DNA of 21,127 bases, from NCBI GenBank assembly GCA_903944255.1, contig CAJARE010000224.1:1-21127 (forward strand). The letters are read 5' to 3'. The notes beneath the pieces are model-generated. The model did not search any database and was not told the origin of the DNA. It saw only the letters and a program-made list of their open reading frames with translations. The DNA is from an uncultured beta proteobacterium. Its GTDB lineage: Bacteria > Pseudomonadota > Gammaproteobacteria > Burkholderiales > Burkholderiaceae. A program made the position numbers and the translations under genes. This document shows, in pieces, positions 7,466-15,838 of this stretch (the first letter of the stretch is position 1; each line of letters opens with the position of its first letter).

Positions 7466-8401
7466 ATGACATTCGCTTTTGTATTTCCTGGCCAAGGCTC
7501 TCAATCTGTGGGGATGCTCAATAGCGTTGCCCAGCGTCCAGAGGTCCGCGCAACCATACAAGAGGCTTCCGATGCCTTAAGTGAAGATGTAGCCAAATTA
7601 ATTGCAGAGGGGCCTTCAGAGGCCTTGTCATTAACGACTAATACGCAACCAGTGATGCTAACTGCAGGTGTTGCGTTTTACCGTGCTTGGATTGCTGCTG
7701 GGGGCGCTGCACCAAAAGTGATGGCTGGTCATAGTCTTGGTGAGTACTCGGCGCTAGTTGCGGCAGGTGCGATTTCTTTTAAAGATGCAGTGCCTTTGGT
7801 GCGTTTTCGTGCACAGGCAATGCAAAGCGCTGTTCCTGTTGGAGCAGGGGGAATGGCAGCAATATTAGGTCTGGACGATGCGGCTGTGATTCAGGTTTGT
7901 GCACAAGCAAGTATTGCATCCGGTAGCGTTGTTGAGGCAGTTAACTTTAACGCACCAGGTCAAGTCGTCATTGCTGGTGCTAGTGATGCGGTTGCTAAAG
8001 CATGTGAGTTACTGAAAGCGGCTGGTGCAAAACGAGCCCTACCATTGCCGGTATCTGCGCCATTTCATTCTTCTTTATTGCAGCCTGCATCTGAAAAGCT
8101 CAAGACATACTTGGCGAATATTGAATTTAATGTACCCACGATCCCTGTGATTAATAACGTCGACGTGCAAATCTTGAATGATCCTCAAGCGATTAAAGAC
8201 GCATTAGTGCGCCAAGCAGCCAAGCCTGTGCGCTGGCAAGAAACGATTCAAGCGATGGCACAGCAGGGCGTGACTCAAGTAGTAGAGTGTGGGCCTGGCA
8301 AAGTTTTAGCGGGCCTTACTAAGCGTATTAATGATCAAGTCTCTGGCGTGCCCGTGTTTGACGAAGTTAGCCTAAATGAAGCCTTAGTTAGCGTGAAATA
8401 A
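7466..8401 (+). CDS. fabD: Malonyl-CoA:ACP transacylase
   Basis: FabD moves malonyl from CoA to ACP, making the extender unit for FabH and FabF. The 311 residues begin with FVFPGQGSQ. Nucleophile Ser90 is in GHSLGEYSA, Arg115 (in RFRAQAMQ) would bind the malonyl carboxylate, and His201 in SAPFHSSL completes the dyad. These match E. coli Ser92, Arg117 and His201 in place. Length and motif order are normal. The gene lies 24 nt after fabH and 34 nt before fabG. No strong Shine-Dalgarno sequence precedes the ATG. Confidence 0.97.
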   Translation: MTFAFVFPGQGSQSVGMLNSVAQRPEVRATIQEASDALSEDVAKLIAEGPSEALSLTTNTQPVMLTAGVAFYRAWIAAGGAAPKVMAGHSLGEYSALVAAGAISFKDAVPLVRFRAQAMQSAVPVGAGGMAAILGLDDAAVIQVCAQASIASGSVVEAVNFNAPGQVVIAGASDAVAKACELLKAAGAKRALPLPVSAPFHSSLLQPASEKLKTYLANIEFNVPTIPVINNVDVQILNDPQAIKDALVRQAAKPVRWQETIQAMAQQGVTQVVECGPGKVLAGLTKRINDQVSGVPVFDEVSLNEALVSVK

Positions 8402-8435
8402 AGAATAGCAATAGACAAATGAGCGAAAGACAAAT

Positions 8436-9179
8436 ATGAATCTCGACTTAAGCGGACAAATTGCATTGGTTACCGGTGCCTCCCGTGGTATTGGACAGGC
8501 GGTTGCAGATGAGTTGGTAAAGTGTGGCGCCAAAGTGATTGGTACTGCCACCTCTAGCGATGGCGCAAAAGCAATTGACGCGCGTTTAAAGTCATCAGGT
8601 GGTGCAGGTTTGGTTTTGAATGTTACTGAGCCAAACGCCTGCGAAAATATCATTGATCAGATTGTTAAAGAGTATGGCGGCATTCATATTTTGGTGAATA
8701 ACGCTGGCATTACTCGAGATAATTTAGCGATGCGCATGAAGTCTGAAGAGTGGTCTGATGTGATCGATACCAACTTAAGTGCGGTCTTTCGTTTATCTCA
8801 AGCAGTTATTCGTCCAATGATGAAGGCTCGTGCTGGCCGCATTATTAACATAACGTCGATTGTGGGTCATATGGGCAATGCTGGTCAGGCTAACTATGCA
8901 GCTGCAAAAGCAGGCGTTTCTGGTATGACAAGAGCCCTAGCACGTGAAATTGGCAGTCGTAATATCACTGTCAATTGCGTTGCCCCAGGCTTTATTGATA
9001 CCGATATGACACGTGCCCTTAGCGAAGAGCAGCAAAATGCCCTTAAAGTGAATATTCCTTTAGCTCGTTTGGGTAGTCCCGAGGATGTAGCGCAGGCAGT
9101 GGCGTTTTTGGCCTCTCCAGCGGCGGGATACATTACGGGTAACACCTTACATGTCAATGGCGGGCTATATTTAGCCTAA
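8436..9179 (+). CDS. fabG: 3-oxoacyl-ACP reductase
   Basis: FabG is the NADPH-dependent short-chain dehydrogenase that reduces 3-oxoacyl-ACP in each elongation round. The 247 residues show the nucleotide-binding TGASRGIG at 13-20, NNAGITRDNL at 88-97, and the catalytic Ser141, Tyr154, Lys158 (SIVGHMGNAGQANYAAAK). The C-terminal YITGNTLHVNGGLYL is the typical tetramer-interface end. The location between fabD and acpP makes the fatty acid role secure, unlike for stand-alone FabG paralogues. A hairpin terminator begins at the stop codon. Confidence 0.97.
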   Translation: MNLDLSGQIALVTGASRGIGQAVADELVKCGAKVIGTATSSDGAKAIDARLKSSGGAGLVLNVTEPNACENIIDQIVKEYGGIHILVNNAGITRDNLAMRMKSEEWSDVIDTNLSAVFRLSQAVIRPMMKARAGRIINITSIVGHMGNAGQANYAAAKAGVSGMTRALAREIGSRNITVNCVAPGFIDTDMTRALSEEQQNALKVNIPLARLGSPEDVAQAVAFLASPAAGYITGNTLHVNGGLYLA

Positions 9180-9208
9180 TGACAAATCAAGGATTTAGTC
9201 ATTTTTTT
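9178..9208 (+). terminator. Probable intrinsic terminator between fabG and acpP
   Basis: AATGACAAATC (9178-9188) pairs with GATTT-A-GTCATT (9192-9203) with one bulged A and a 3-nt loop, followed by a run of seven T (9202-9208). The stem is AT-rich, so read-through is likely. It overlaps the fabG stop codon. Confidence 0.6.
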
Positions 9209-9215
9209 GGCGGAT

Positions 9216-9246
9216 TTGCTAGATTGCTTCGCCAAGCTGATAAAAT
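9216..9246 (+). promoter_or_regulatory. Candidate acpP promoter
   Basis: TTGCTA (9216-9221) and GATAAA (9239-9244) are spaced 17 nt apart, each matching 4 of 6 consensus bases; the shifted TAAAAT (9241-9246) matches the -10 better but at 19-nt spacing. The site lies just after the fabG terminator and about 37 nt before acpP. A separate acpP promoter fits the high demand for ACP, but the call rests on weak boxes. Confidence 0.4.
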
Positions 9247-9282
9247 CCTTCAATCGTTTTTTTACAACCCCTGGGGGACTTA

Positions 9283-9522
9283 ATGGACAACATCGAACAA
9301 CGCGTTAAGAAAATCGTCGCTGAGCAATTAGGCGTCGCTGAAGGAGATATCAAGAATGAATCTTCTTTTGTGAATGACCTGGGCGCTGACTCTCTTGACA
9401 CTGTTGAGCTGGTTATGGCTTTGGAAGATGAATTTGGTATCGAAATTCCTGATGAGGAAGCCGAAAAAATCACCACGGTTCAGCTCGCGATCGACTTCGC
9501 TAAATCAAAAGCTCAGGGTTAA
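9283..9522 (+). CDS. acpP: Acyl carrier protein
   Basis: A 79-residue acidic four-helix protein that carries acyl chains in fatty acid and phospholipid synthesis. The phosphopantetheine attachment site is Ser37 in LGADSLDTVELVMALE, and FGIEIPDEEAEKI is typical of the third-helix region. A strong GGGGGA Shine-Dalgarno sequence ends 4 nt before the ATG, in contrast with the weak sites of its neighbours, which fits strong expression. Its own terminator-promoter junction lies upstream, and fabF follows after 21 nt. The acpS gene that activates it is at 18291 in this window. Confidence 0.98.
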   Translation: MDNIEQRVKKIVAEQLGVAEGDIKNESSFVNDLGADSLDTVELVMALEDEFGIEIPDEEAEKITTVQLAIDFAKSKAQG

Positions 9523-9543
9523 CTCCCTAGCCTAGTTACTACT

Positions 9544-10791
9544 GTGTCAGTATCAAATGGCCGACGCCGGGTTGTAGTTACCGGTCTTGGTCTCATCTCA
9601 CCTGTTGGCAATTCTGTTGATATGGCTTGGTCTAATTTGCTTGCAGGCAAATCAGGAATTGCCACTATCACAAAATTTGACCACTCTCCATTAAGCGTAC
9701 ATTTCGCTGGAGAGGTGAAGGATTTCAATGTCGAAGAATATGTTTCTACCAAAGAGGCTCGCCACATGGATACCTTTATCCATTTCGGTATTGCAGCTGG
9801 CACGCAAGCGATTCGCGATAGTGGTTTAGAGGTAACTGAGCAAAACGCAGAGCGCATTGGTGTGATGGTCGGCTCTGGTATTGGTGGGCTGCCCATGATT
9901 GAAGAGACTGGCGCCGAGCTTCTTGCTCGGGGTCCTCGTCGTATCTCACCATTCTTTGTTCCAGGCTCAATCATTAATATGATTTCTGGGCACCTCAGTA
10001 TTTTGTTTGGTCTGAAGGGTCCGAACGTCGCTGCAGTAACTGCTTGTACCACTGGATTACATAGCATTGGTCTGGCTGCTCGTTTGATTCAATACGGTGA
10101 TGCAGATGTGATGCTTGCGGGTGGTGCAGAATCGACTATCTCAGCATTAGGTGTTGGGGGCTTTGCTTCTGCAAGAGCCTTATCCACTCGCAATGATGAT
10201 CCAGCAACTGCTTCACGTCCTTGGGATAAAGATCGAGATGGTTTTGTGCTTGGTGAAGGCGCAGGGGTAATTGTGCTTGAGGAGTATGAGCATGCCAAAG
10301 CTCGGGGTGCAAAAATCTATTGTGAGCTGATGGGATTTGGTATGAGTGGCGATGCTTATCATATGACTGCACCTAATATGGATGGCCCACGGCGTTGCAT
10401 GCTCAATGCCATGCGAGATGCAGGGCTGAATCCTGATCAAATTCAATACATTAATGCCCATGGCACTTCCACACCTTTAGGCGATAAGAATGAAACTGAA
10501 GCCATTAAAGCGGCCTTGGGTGACCACGCTAAAAAAACCTTAATTAACTCAACCAAGTCGATGACTGGGCACCTTTTGGGAGGCGCTGGAGGCTTGGAGT
10601 CTGTTTTCACTATTTTGGCGCTTCATCACCAAAAGTCCCCACCAACGATCAATATCTTCAATCAAGACCCTGAATGCGATCTGGATTACTGTGCCAATAC
10701 AGCCAGGGACGTGAAGATTGACTATGCGGTTAAAAACAACTTTGGCTTTGGTGGTACTAATGGCACCTTGATTTTTGGCAAGTTGCCCTAA
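9544..10791 (+). CDS. fabF: 3-oxoacyl-ACP synthase II (KAS II)
   Basis: FabF extends acyl-ACP by two carbons, including the temperature-sensitive C16:1 to C18:1 step. The 415 residues have Cys168 in VTACTTGLHSIG, His306 in INAHGTSTPLGD and His343 in MTGHLLGGAGG, the Cys-His-His triad of KAS I/II enzymes, with GEGAGVIVLE near 247. Start is GTG at 9544; no strong Shine-Dalgarno sequence is visible, so coupling to the preceding acpP is likely. In several betaproteobacteria rpoE and its anti-sigma genes follow fabF, but here degP begins after only 48 nt. Confidence 0.97.
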   Translation: MSVSNGRRRVVVTGLGLISPVGNSVDMAWSNLLAGKSGIATITKFDHSPLSVHFAGEVKDFNVEEYVSTKEARHMDTFIHFGIAAGTQAIRDSGLEVTEQNAERIGVMVGSGIGGLPMIEETGAELLARGPRRISPFFVPGSIINMISGHLSILFGLKGPNVAAVTACTTGLHSIGLAARLIQYGDADVMLAGGAESTISALGVGGFASARALSTRNDDPATASRPWDKDRDGFVLGEGAGVIVLEEYEHAKARGAKIYCELMGFGMSGDAYHMTAPNMDGPRRCMLNAMRDAGLNPDQIQYINAHGTSTPLGDKNETEAIKAALGDHAKKTLINSTKSMTGHLLGGAGGLESVFTILALHHQKSPPTINIFNQDPECDLDYCANTARDVKIDYAVKNNFGFGGTNGTLIFGKLP

Positions 10792-10839
10792 TATTCTCCT
10801 TATCTCCATTTTTTGGTTTTTACCAAGTAAGCTAGCATT

Positions 10840-12291
10840 ATGAAAAAGTACTTAATTGCGCTATTGGCAGTCATCAGCCTTGGCCAACCCTCCTTAATAC
10901 CAATTGCCTCTGCTCAAAGTCCGAGGGTAATGATTCCTGATTTTGCTGACTTAGTTGAAAAAGCAAGTCCGGCAGTGGTCAACATTCGGACTACTGAAAA
11001 GGTTCAAGTTCAGCAGGCCCAAGGTGGGGGTATTCCTGGAATGCCCGAGGAGCAGGCAGAGTTTTTTCGCCGCTTCTTTGGTGTTCCAATTCCAGGTGTT
11101 CCTAATACACCTAAGCAAGCACAACCAAATCCGGGTAAGCCACAAGAAGCAGATCGTGGTGTTGGCTCAGGATTCATTATTGAATCGAATGGTTTGATTT
11201 TGACGAATGCTCACGTAGTGGAGGGCGCGAATACCATTTATGTCACCTTAACGGATAAGCGTGAATTCAAAGCGAAGTTATTGGGTATGGATAAGCGCAC
11301 TGATATTGCAGTAGTGAAGATTGAAGCGCGAGACTTGCCCAAACTGCCTTTAGGAGACTCCTCTAGAGTGAGGGTGGGCGAGTGGGTATTGGCTATTGGC
11401 TCACCATTTGGTTTAGAGAACACAGTGACTGCTGGTATTGTTTCTGCCAAAAGTCGTGACACTGGTGATTACCTGCCATTTATTCAAACTGACGTAGCGG
11501 TAAACCCAGGTAACTCGGGCGGTCCACTTCTCAATACTGCTGGCCAAGTAATCGGTATTAACTCCCAAATTTTTAGTCGCTCAGGCGGCTACATGGGCAT
11601 TTCTTTTGCTATTCCAATCGATGAAGCGATGCGTGTCGCTGATCAATTAAAAACCAGCGGCAAAATGACGCGCGGTCGAATAGGCGTTGCTTTGGGTGAG
11701 ATGACTAAAGAGGTTGCAGAGAGCTTAGGTCTAGGTAAACCAAGGGGTGCATACGTTCGCAACGTTGATCCTGGAGGTCCTGCATCTGCAGGCGGGATTG
11801 AGTCTGGTGATGTCATCCTCAGTTTTAATGGACGTGAAATTGCAAAATCTACTGACTTACCACGCTTAGTGGGGGAAACAAAGCCTGGTACTACTGCCAT
11901 TGTGCAGGTTTGGCGCAAGGGCGCTACTCGCGATCTGACTGTGACTGTAGGTGATAGTGAGTCTACTCAGTCAGCAGGTAAAAAGACTGAAACACCATCT
12001 GCCAATAGCGGAAATACTAATTCCTTCGGAGTAAGCATCACTGATTTATCTGATGCCAAAAAGAAAGAACTCAATATTAAATCCGGCATTGAAGTGACTG
12101 GTGTCGGAGATGGTGCTTTTGCTAAAGCGGGAATACGTCCAGGCGATGTCATCATTCGGATTGGCGATACTGACATCACCGGAGTGAAGCAGTTCGAGGC
12201 CTTAGTAAAAGCCCTTGATGCTAATAAGGCTGTTCCGGTGTTTGTCCGCCGTGCTGATAGCACTTTGGTGATCCCTGTAAGACCAAAATAA
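10840..12291 (+). CDS. degP: Periplasmic serine protease DegP/MucD (HtrA family)
   Basis: An HtrA-type protease/chaperone that degrades misfolded envelope proteins. The 483 residues begin with a signal peptide (MKK, a hydrophobic core at 4-20, then IASA with probable cleavage after Ala25). The trypsin-like domain has His125 in TNAHVV, Asp155 in RTDIAVV and Ser226 in GNSGGPL. Two PDZ domains follow at about 285-375 and 400-480 (GVALGEMTKE; GVSITDLSD, then GIRPGDVIIRIGD). A Gly/Pro-rich insert at about 61-105, with the FFRRFFG segment, is the usual LA-loop-like region. It sits between fabF and lepA without the rpoE-mucA-mucB genes expected upstream in some relatives. I see no convincing sigma-E-type promoter in the 48-nt gap. 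Confidence 0.95.
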   Translation: MKKYLIALLAVISLGQPSLIPIASAQSPRVMIPDFADLVEKASPAVVNIRTTEKVQVQQAQGGGIPGMPEEQAEFFRRFFGVPIPGVPNTPKQAQPNPGKPQEADRGVGSGFIIESNGLILTNAHVVEGANTIYVTLTDKREFKAKLLGMDKRTDIAVVKIEARDLPKLPLGDSSRVRVGEWVLAIGSPFGLENTVTAGIVSAKSRDTGDYLPFIQTDVAVNPGNSGGPLLNTAGQVIGINSQIFSRSGGYMGISFAIPIDEAMRVADQLKTSGKMTRGRIGVALGEMTKEVAESLGLGKPRGAYVRNVDPGGPASAGGIESGDVILSFNGREIAKSTDLPRLVGETKPGTTAIVQVWRKGATRDLTVTVGDSESTQSAGKKTETPSANSGNTNSFGVSITDLSDAKKKELNIKSGIEVTGVGDGAFAKAGIRPGDVIIRIGDTDITGVKQFEALVKALDANKAVPVFVRRADSTLVIPVRPK

Positions 12292-12310
12292 GGCCAAATC
12301 AGGCTCAAAA

Positions 12311-12342
12311 ATGGGGTTCGGCGCCAAATCGGCGCCACCCAT
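12311..12342 (+). repeat. GC-rich stem-loop between degP and lepA
   Basis: ATGGG (12311-12315) and CCCAT (12338-12342) flank a strong inner stem GGCGCC (12320-12325) / GGCGCC (12331-12336) with the 5-nt loop AAATC. No T-run follows directly (TCCTTTT comes about 8 nt later), so it is a poor intrinsic terminator. It may protect the 3' end of degP mRNA or act as a pause site. The remaining gap up to lepA shows a second small hairpin near 12372-12389 and a weak promoter-like CTGACA at 12391-12396. Confidence 0.55.
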
Positions 12343-12427
12343 TACAATCCTTTTAAGACGACTTTTTGCAGCGCATCATTGTGGTGCGTTCTGACAAGGC
12401 GTTTTTTGAATGACCTAATTAGACGCT

Positions 12428-14233
12428 ATGGATTTAATCCGCAATTTTTCTATCATCGCCCATATTGATCATGGCAAATCGACGCTTGCTGACCGTATTA
12501 TTCAGCTTTGCGGTGGCCTTTCTGATCGAGAGATGGAGGCTCAAGTCCTGGACTCAATGGATATTGAGCGTGAACGCGGCATCACCATTAAAGCCCAAAC
12601 TGCGGCACTGCATTACAAGGCCAAAGACGGCAAAATTTATAACCTCAACTTGATTGATACCCCAGGGCATGTGGACTTCTCATATGAGGTCAGTCGTTCC
12701 TTATCGGCTTGTGAGGGCGCTTTATTGGTAGTCGATGCTAGTCAGGGTGTTGAGGCGCAAACAGTAGCGAACTGCTATACCGCTATCGAGTTAGGTGTTG
12801 AAGTGGTTCCAGTACTCAATAAGATTGATTTGCCGCAAGCTGATCCTGAGCGTGCCATACAAGAAATTGAAGATGTGATTGGGATTGATGCTACCAATGC
12901 GCTTACTTGTTCTGCAAAGACTGGCTTAGGAGTTCATGAAGTCATTGAGGAAATGATTCGTCGTGTGCCACCACCTCAAGGCGATGCGAGTGCGCCATTG
13001 CAGTGCCTCATTATTGACTCTTGGTTTGATAATTATGTTGGTGTGGTGATGCTAGTTCGCGTTGTCAATGGCACCCTCAAGCCTAAAGATAAAATTACTT
13101 TGATGGCTAATGGCTCGACTCACTTAGTTGAGCATGTGGGCGTCTTTAGCCCAAAGTCAGTTGATCGGCCGGAGCTCAGCGCGGGTCAGGTGGGTTTTAT
13201 CATTGCAGGGATTAAGGAATTAAAGGCTGCAAAAGTAGGCGATACCGTTACACATGCTGTCGGACAAGTAGGTCGGACGCCCGCTGTCGTTCCATTACCA
13301 GGATTTAAAGAAGTAAAGTCTCAAGTATTCGCCGGTTTATATCCAGTAGAGGCGAGTGAATACGATCAGCTGCGTGAGTCTCTTGAGAAGTTAAAACTCA
13401 ATGATGCTTCTCTTCTATATGAACCAGAAGTATCTCAAGCTTTAGGTTTTGGATTCCGCTGTGGGTTCTTAGGCTTGTTGCACATGGAGATCGTACAAGA
13501 ACGTTTAGAACGCCAGTACGATATGAATTTGATTACAACTGCACCAACCGTGGTGTATCAAGTACAGCAATCCGATGGCACTATCTTGATGGTAGATAAC
13601 CCATCAAAGATGCCCGAGACTAGTAAGGTCGATACCATTATGGAGCCGATCGTTACCGTTAATCTTTACATGCCTCAAGAGTATGTTGGTTCCATCATTA
13701 CATTGTGTGTCGGTAAGCGGGGTATTCAGACCGGCATGAACTATTTAGGTCGACAAGTGCAGCTGACTTATGAATTACCGATGGCAGAGATTGTGATGGA
13801 CTTTTTCGATCGTCTCAAATCTATTTCACGAGGCTATGCCTCGATGGACTACGAGTTCAAAGAATATCGCCCAGCTGATGTAGTGAAAGTTGATATTTTG
13901 ATTAACGGTGATCGGGTTGATGCTCTGTCGGTTATTGTCCATAGGAGCAATAGTCAGCACCGTGGTCGTGAGGTAGTCTCTAAGATGCGCGGCATTATTC
14001 CACGCCAAATGTTTGATGTCGCTATTCAGGCGGCGATTGGCAGTAATATCGTTGCCCGTGAAAATGTCAAAGCCTTGCGCAAAAACGTTTTAGCTAAGTG
14101 TTATGGCGGTGATATATCCCGTAAGCGTAAGTTGTTAGAGAAACAAAAAGAAGGTAAGAAGCGTATGAAGCAAGTGGGTAATGTGGAGATTCCACAAGAA
14201 GCCTTCTTAGCAATTTTGCAGGTAGAAGGTTAA
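12428..14233 (+). CDS. lepA: Elongation factor 4 (LepA)
   Basis: A ribosome-associated translational GTPase with proposed roles in back-translocation and subunit biogenesis. The 601 residues match the family length. They show G1 AHIDHGKST at 11-19, the switch region ERERGITIKAQT, G3 DTPGHVDFSYEV, G4 NKIDLP, and the LepA-specific C-terminal domain ending in GKKRMKQVGNVEIPQEAF. No Shine-Dalgarno sequence precedes the ATG at 12428. The stop overlaps the lepB start by 1 nt (TAATG), the classic lepA-lepB arrangement, so the two are co-translated. Confidence 0.98.
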   Translation: MDLIRNFSIIAHIDHGKSTLADRIIQLCGGLSDREMEAQVLDSMDIERERGITIKAQTAALHYKAKDGKIYNLNLIDTPGHVDFSYEVSRSLSACEGALLVVDASQGVEAQTVANCYTAIELGVEVVPVLNKIDLPQADPERAIQEIEDVIGIDATNALTCSAKTGLGVHEVIEEMIRRVPPPQGDASAPLQCLIIDSWFDNYVGVVMLVRVVNGTLKPKDKITLMANGSTHLVEHVGVFSPKSVDRPELSAGQVGFIIAGIKELKAAKVGDTVTHAVGQVGRTPAVVPLPGFKEVKSQVFAGLYPVEASEYDQLRESLEKLKLNDASLLYEPEVSQALGFGFRCGFLGLLHMEIVQERLERQYDMNLITTAPTVVYQVQQSDGTILMVDNPSKMPETSKVDTIMEPIVTVNLYMPQEYVGSIITLCVGKRGIQTGMNYLGRQVQLTYELPMAEIVMDFFDRLKSISRGYASMDYEFKEYRPADVVKVDILINGDRVDALSVIVHRSNSQHRGREVVSKMRGIIPRQMFDVAIQAAIGSNIVARENVKALRKNVLAKCYGGDISRKRKLLEKQKEGKKRMKQVGNVEIPQEAFLAILQVEG

Positions 14234-15039
14234 TGAACTTTGCACTGATTCTCTTTATCTTGGTGATTGTTTCTGGAATTGCCTGGATAGCCGATAAGCT
14301 GTACTTTGCACCGCAGCGTGTGCAGGCGGGTATTGCTCGTATGCCACTTTGGCTGGAGTACACAGCTGGATTCTTTCCAGTCATTTGTGCTGTGTTTGTA
14401 CTTCGCTCTTTCATTGTTGAGCCTTTCAAAATTCCATCGGGATCCATGATTCCGACTTTGCAAATCGGTGATTTTATTTTGGTTAATAAATTTACCTATG
14501 GCATCCGTTTGCCAGTGATTAATCAAAAAGTAATTGATATGGGATCACCAAAGCGTGGCGATGTTGCTGTGTTTCGTTATCCACGCGATGAGTCGGTCGA
14601 TTACATCAAGCGGGTGATAGCGCTACCTGGTGACGTCATTGAATACCAAGATAAGCGCTTGATGGTCAACGGACAGCCTTTGCAATACAGTGGCGGTGAG
14701 CCTTACCTTGATCCTGAGAATATGCGGTATGCCAAGCGGTTTACTGAAACGTTCCCGGCCGATTTAGGCGGTAATCGTCACGATATTCTGAATGATCCTG
14801 ATCGTCCTGCTGGATTTTTACCGGCAGAGCGTTTTCCTGGCGCAGAATTTTGTCAGTATCAGCAAACTGGTTTGACCTGCAAGGTACCCGCTGGCCATTA
14901 TTTTGCTATGGGAGATAACCGTGATAACAGCGCTGATTCTCGCTATTGGGGATTTGTTCCTGAAAAGAACCTGGTTGGGAAAGCCTTCTTTGTTTGGTTG
15001 AATTTAGGCAATCTCGGTCGTATCGGAGGCTTTGAGTAA
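14233..15039 (+). CDS. lepB: Signal peptidase I
   Basis: An inner-membrane S26 protease that removes signal peptides from exported proteins such as DegP. The 268 residues have two transmembrane segments (about 2-20 and 43-62), then the periplasmic catalytic domain. Nucleophile Ser71 is in KIPSGSMIPTL, and general base Lys126 is in DYIKRVIALPGD, 55 residues apart as in E. coli. GDNRDNSADSRYWGFVP is box E. The cysteine pair in FCQYQQTGLTC may form the disulfide seen in the E. coli enzyme. Translation is coupled to lepA, and rnc starts 5 nt downstream. Confidence 0.97.
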   Translation: MNFALILFILVIVSGIAWIADKLYFAPQRVQAGIARMPLWLEYTAGFFPVICAVFVLRSFIVEPFKIPSGSMIPTLQIGDFILVNKFTYGIRLPVINQKVIDMGSPKRGDVAVFRYPRDESVDYIKRVIALPGDVIEYQDKRLMVNGQPLQYSGGEPYLDPENMRYAKRFTETFPADLGGNRHDILNDPDRPAGFLPAERFPGAEFCQYQQTGLTCKVPAGHYFAMGDNRDNSADSRYWGFVPEKNLVGKAFFVWLNLGNLGRIGGFE

Positions 15040-15044
15040 ATATC

Positions 15045-15836
15045 ATGAATGCGCGCGCCGTCATTGAAACTGCACCGCTTCAAGAGCGACTTGGGTATAG
15101 CTTTAAAAAACCTGAGTTATTAAACCAGGCGCTTACCCATCGTAGCCATAGCAAAAAAAATAATGAGCGCTTAGAGTTTTTGGGTGACTCTATTCTCAAT
15201 TTTGTTGTTGCAGAAATGCTCTATGAGCGTTACTCAGATTTAGATGAAGGTGATCTTTCTCGTGTGCGGGCTAACTTAGTCAAACAGCAAGCGCTATATG
15301 AGATTGCGCAAACTCTTTCGCTGTCAGATTATCTGCGCTTAGGTGAGGGCGAATTAAAGAGTGGCGGCTTTCGTCGCCCATCGATATTGGCTGATACCTT
15401 AGAGGCTGTTACTGGCGCCATTTTTCTGGACGGTGGTTTTGAGGCAGCCAAAGCATGCCTTAGAAAACTCTACTCGGTGATTCTTGCTCAGGTAGATCCC
15501 ATGACATTAGGTAAGGACGATAAAACCTTATTACAAGAATGTTTGCAAAGCTATCAATTGCCGCTACCAACCTATAACGTGATTGGTACTAGTGGCGCTG
15601 CCCATAATCAACAGTTTGAAGTGGAGTGCCTTATCCCCAACCTAAAGGTGGCTGTGAAAGGCGAAGGCGCTTCACGACGTGCAGCCGAGCAGGTTGCTGC
15701 TAAGCTTGCACTCATAGCAGTATTAAAAGCCTTACCCCAAGAATCACGTAAACCAAAGAAAACTCGTTCAGCTAAGAAAAAAGCAGCTAAAAAAGAAGTG
15801 ACTGAAGAGCAATTGAACCTTAAGCTGAAGGGCTAA
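15045..15836 (+). CDS. rnc: Ribonuclease III
   Basis: Double-stranded RNA endonuclease that processes rRNA precursors and structured mRNAs. The catalytic domain carries the signature NERLEFLGDS at 40-49 (Glu41, Glu44, Asp48), Glu68, and Asp117/Glu120 in LADTLEA, all shifted by 3 from E. coli numbering. A dsRNA-binding domain follows at about 158-228, with GEGASRRAAEQVAAKLAL. The protein has 263 residues, some 35 more than E. coli RNase III; the surplus is a lysine-rich tail from about 236 (KPKKTRSAKKKAAKK). It lies between lepB and era, a common arrangement, with a 2-nt gap to era. Confidence 0.97.
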   Translation: MNARAVIETAPLQERLGYSFKKPELLNQALTHRSHSKKNNERLEFLGDSILNFVVAEMLYERYSDLDEGDLSRVRANLVKQQALYEIAQTLSLSDYLRLGEGELKSGGFRRPSILADTLEAVTGAIFLDGGFEAAKACLRKLYSVILAQVDPMTLGKDDKTLLQECLQSYQLPLPTYNVIGTSGAAHNQQFEVECLIPNLKVAVKGEGASRRAAEQVAAKLALIAVLKALPQESRKPKKTRSAKKKAAKKEVTEEQLNLKLKG

Positions 15837-15838
15837 TC

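Noticed and set aside
9519..10067. Long 182-codon minus-strand open frame opposite fabF
   Set aside because: It is a shadow of fabF, whose catalytic residues and length are intact; the antisense product has no recognisable motif.
10813..10826. Small hairpin TTGGT/ACCAA before degP as a terminator for fabF
   Set aside because: The stem is only 5 bp, AT-rich, and no T-run follows it on either strand in the right place.
11967..12338. 123-codon minus-strand frame opposite the end of degP
   Set aside because: It overlaps the second PDZ domain of degP antisense, with no ribosome site or family resemblance.
14094..14447. 117-codon minus-strand frame across the lepA-lepB junction
   Set aside because: Antisense to two intact, well-recognised genes; no support.
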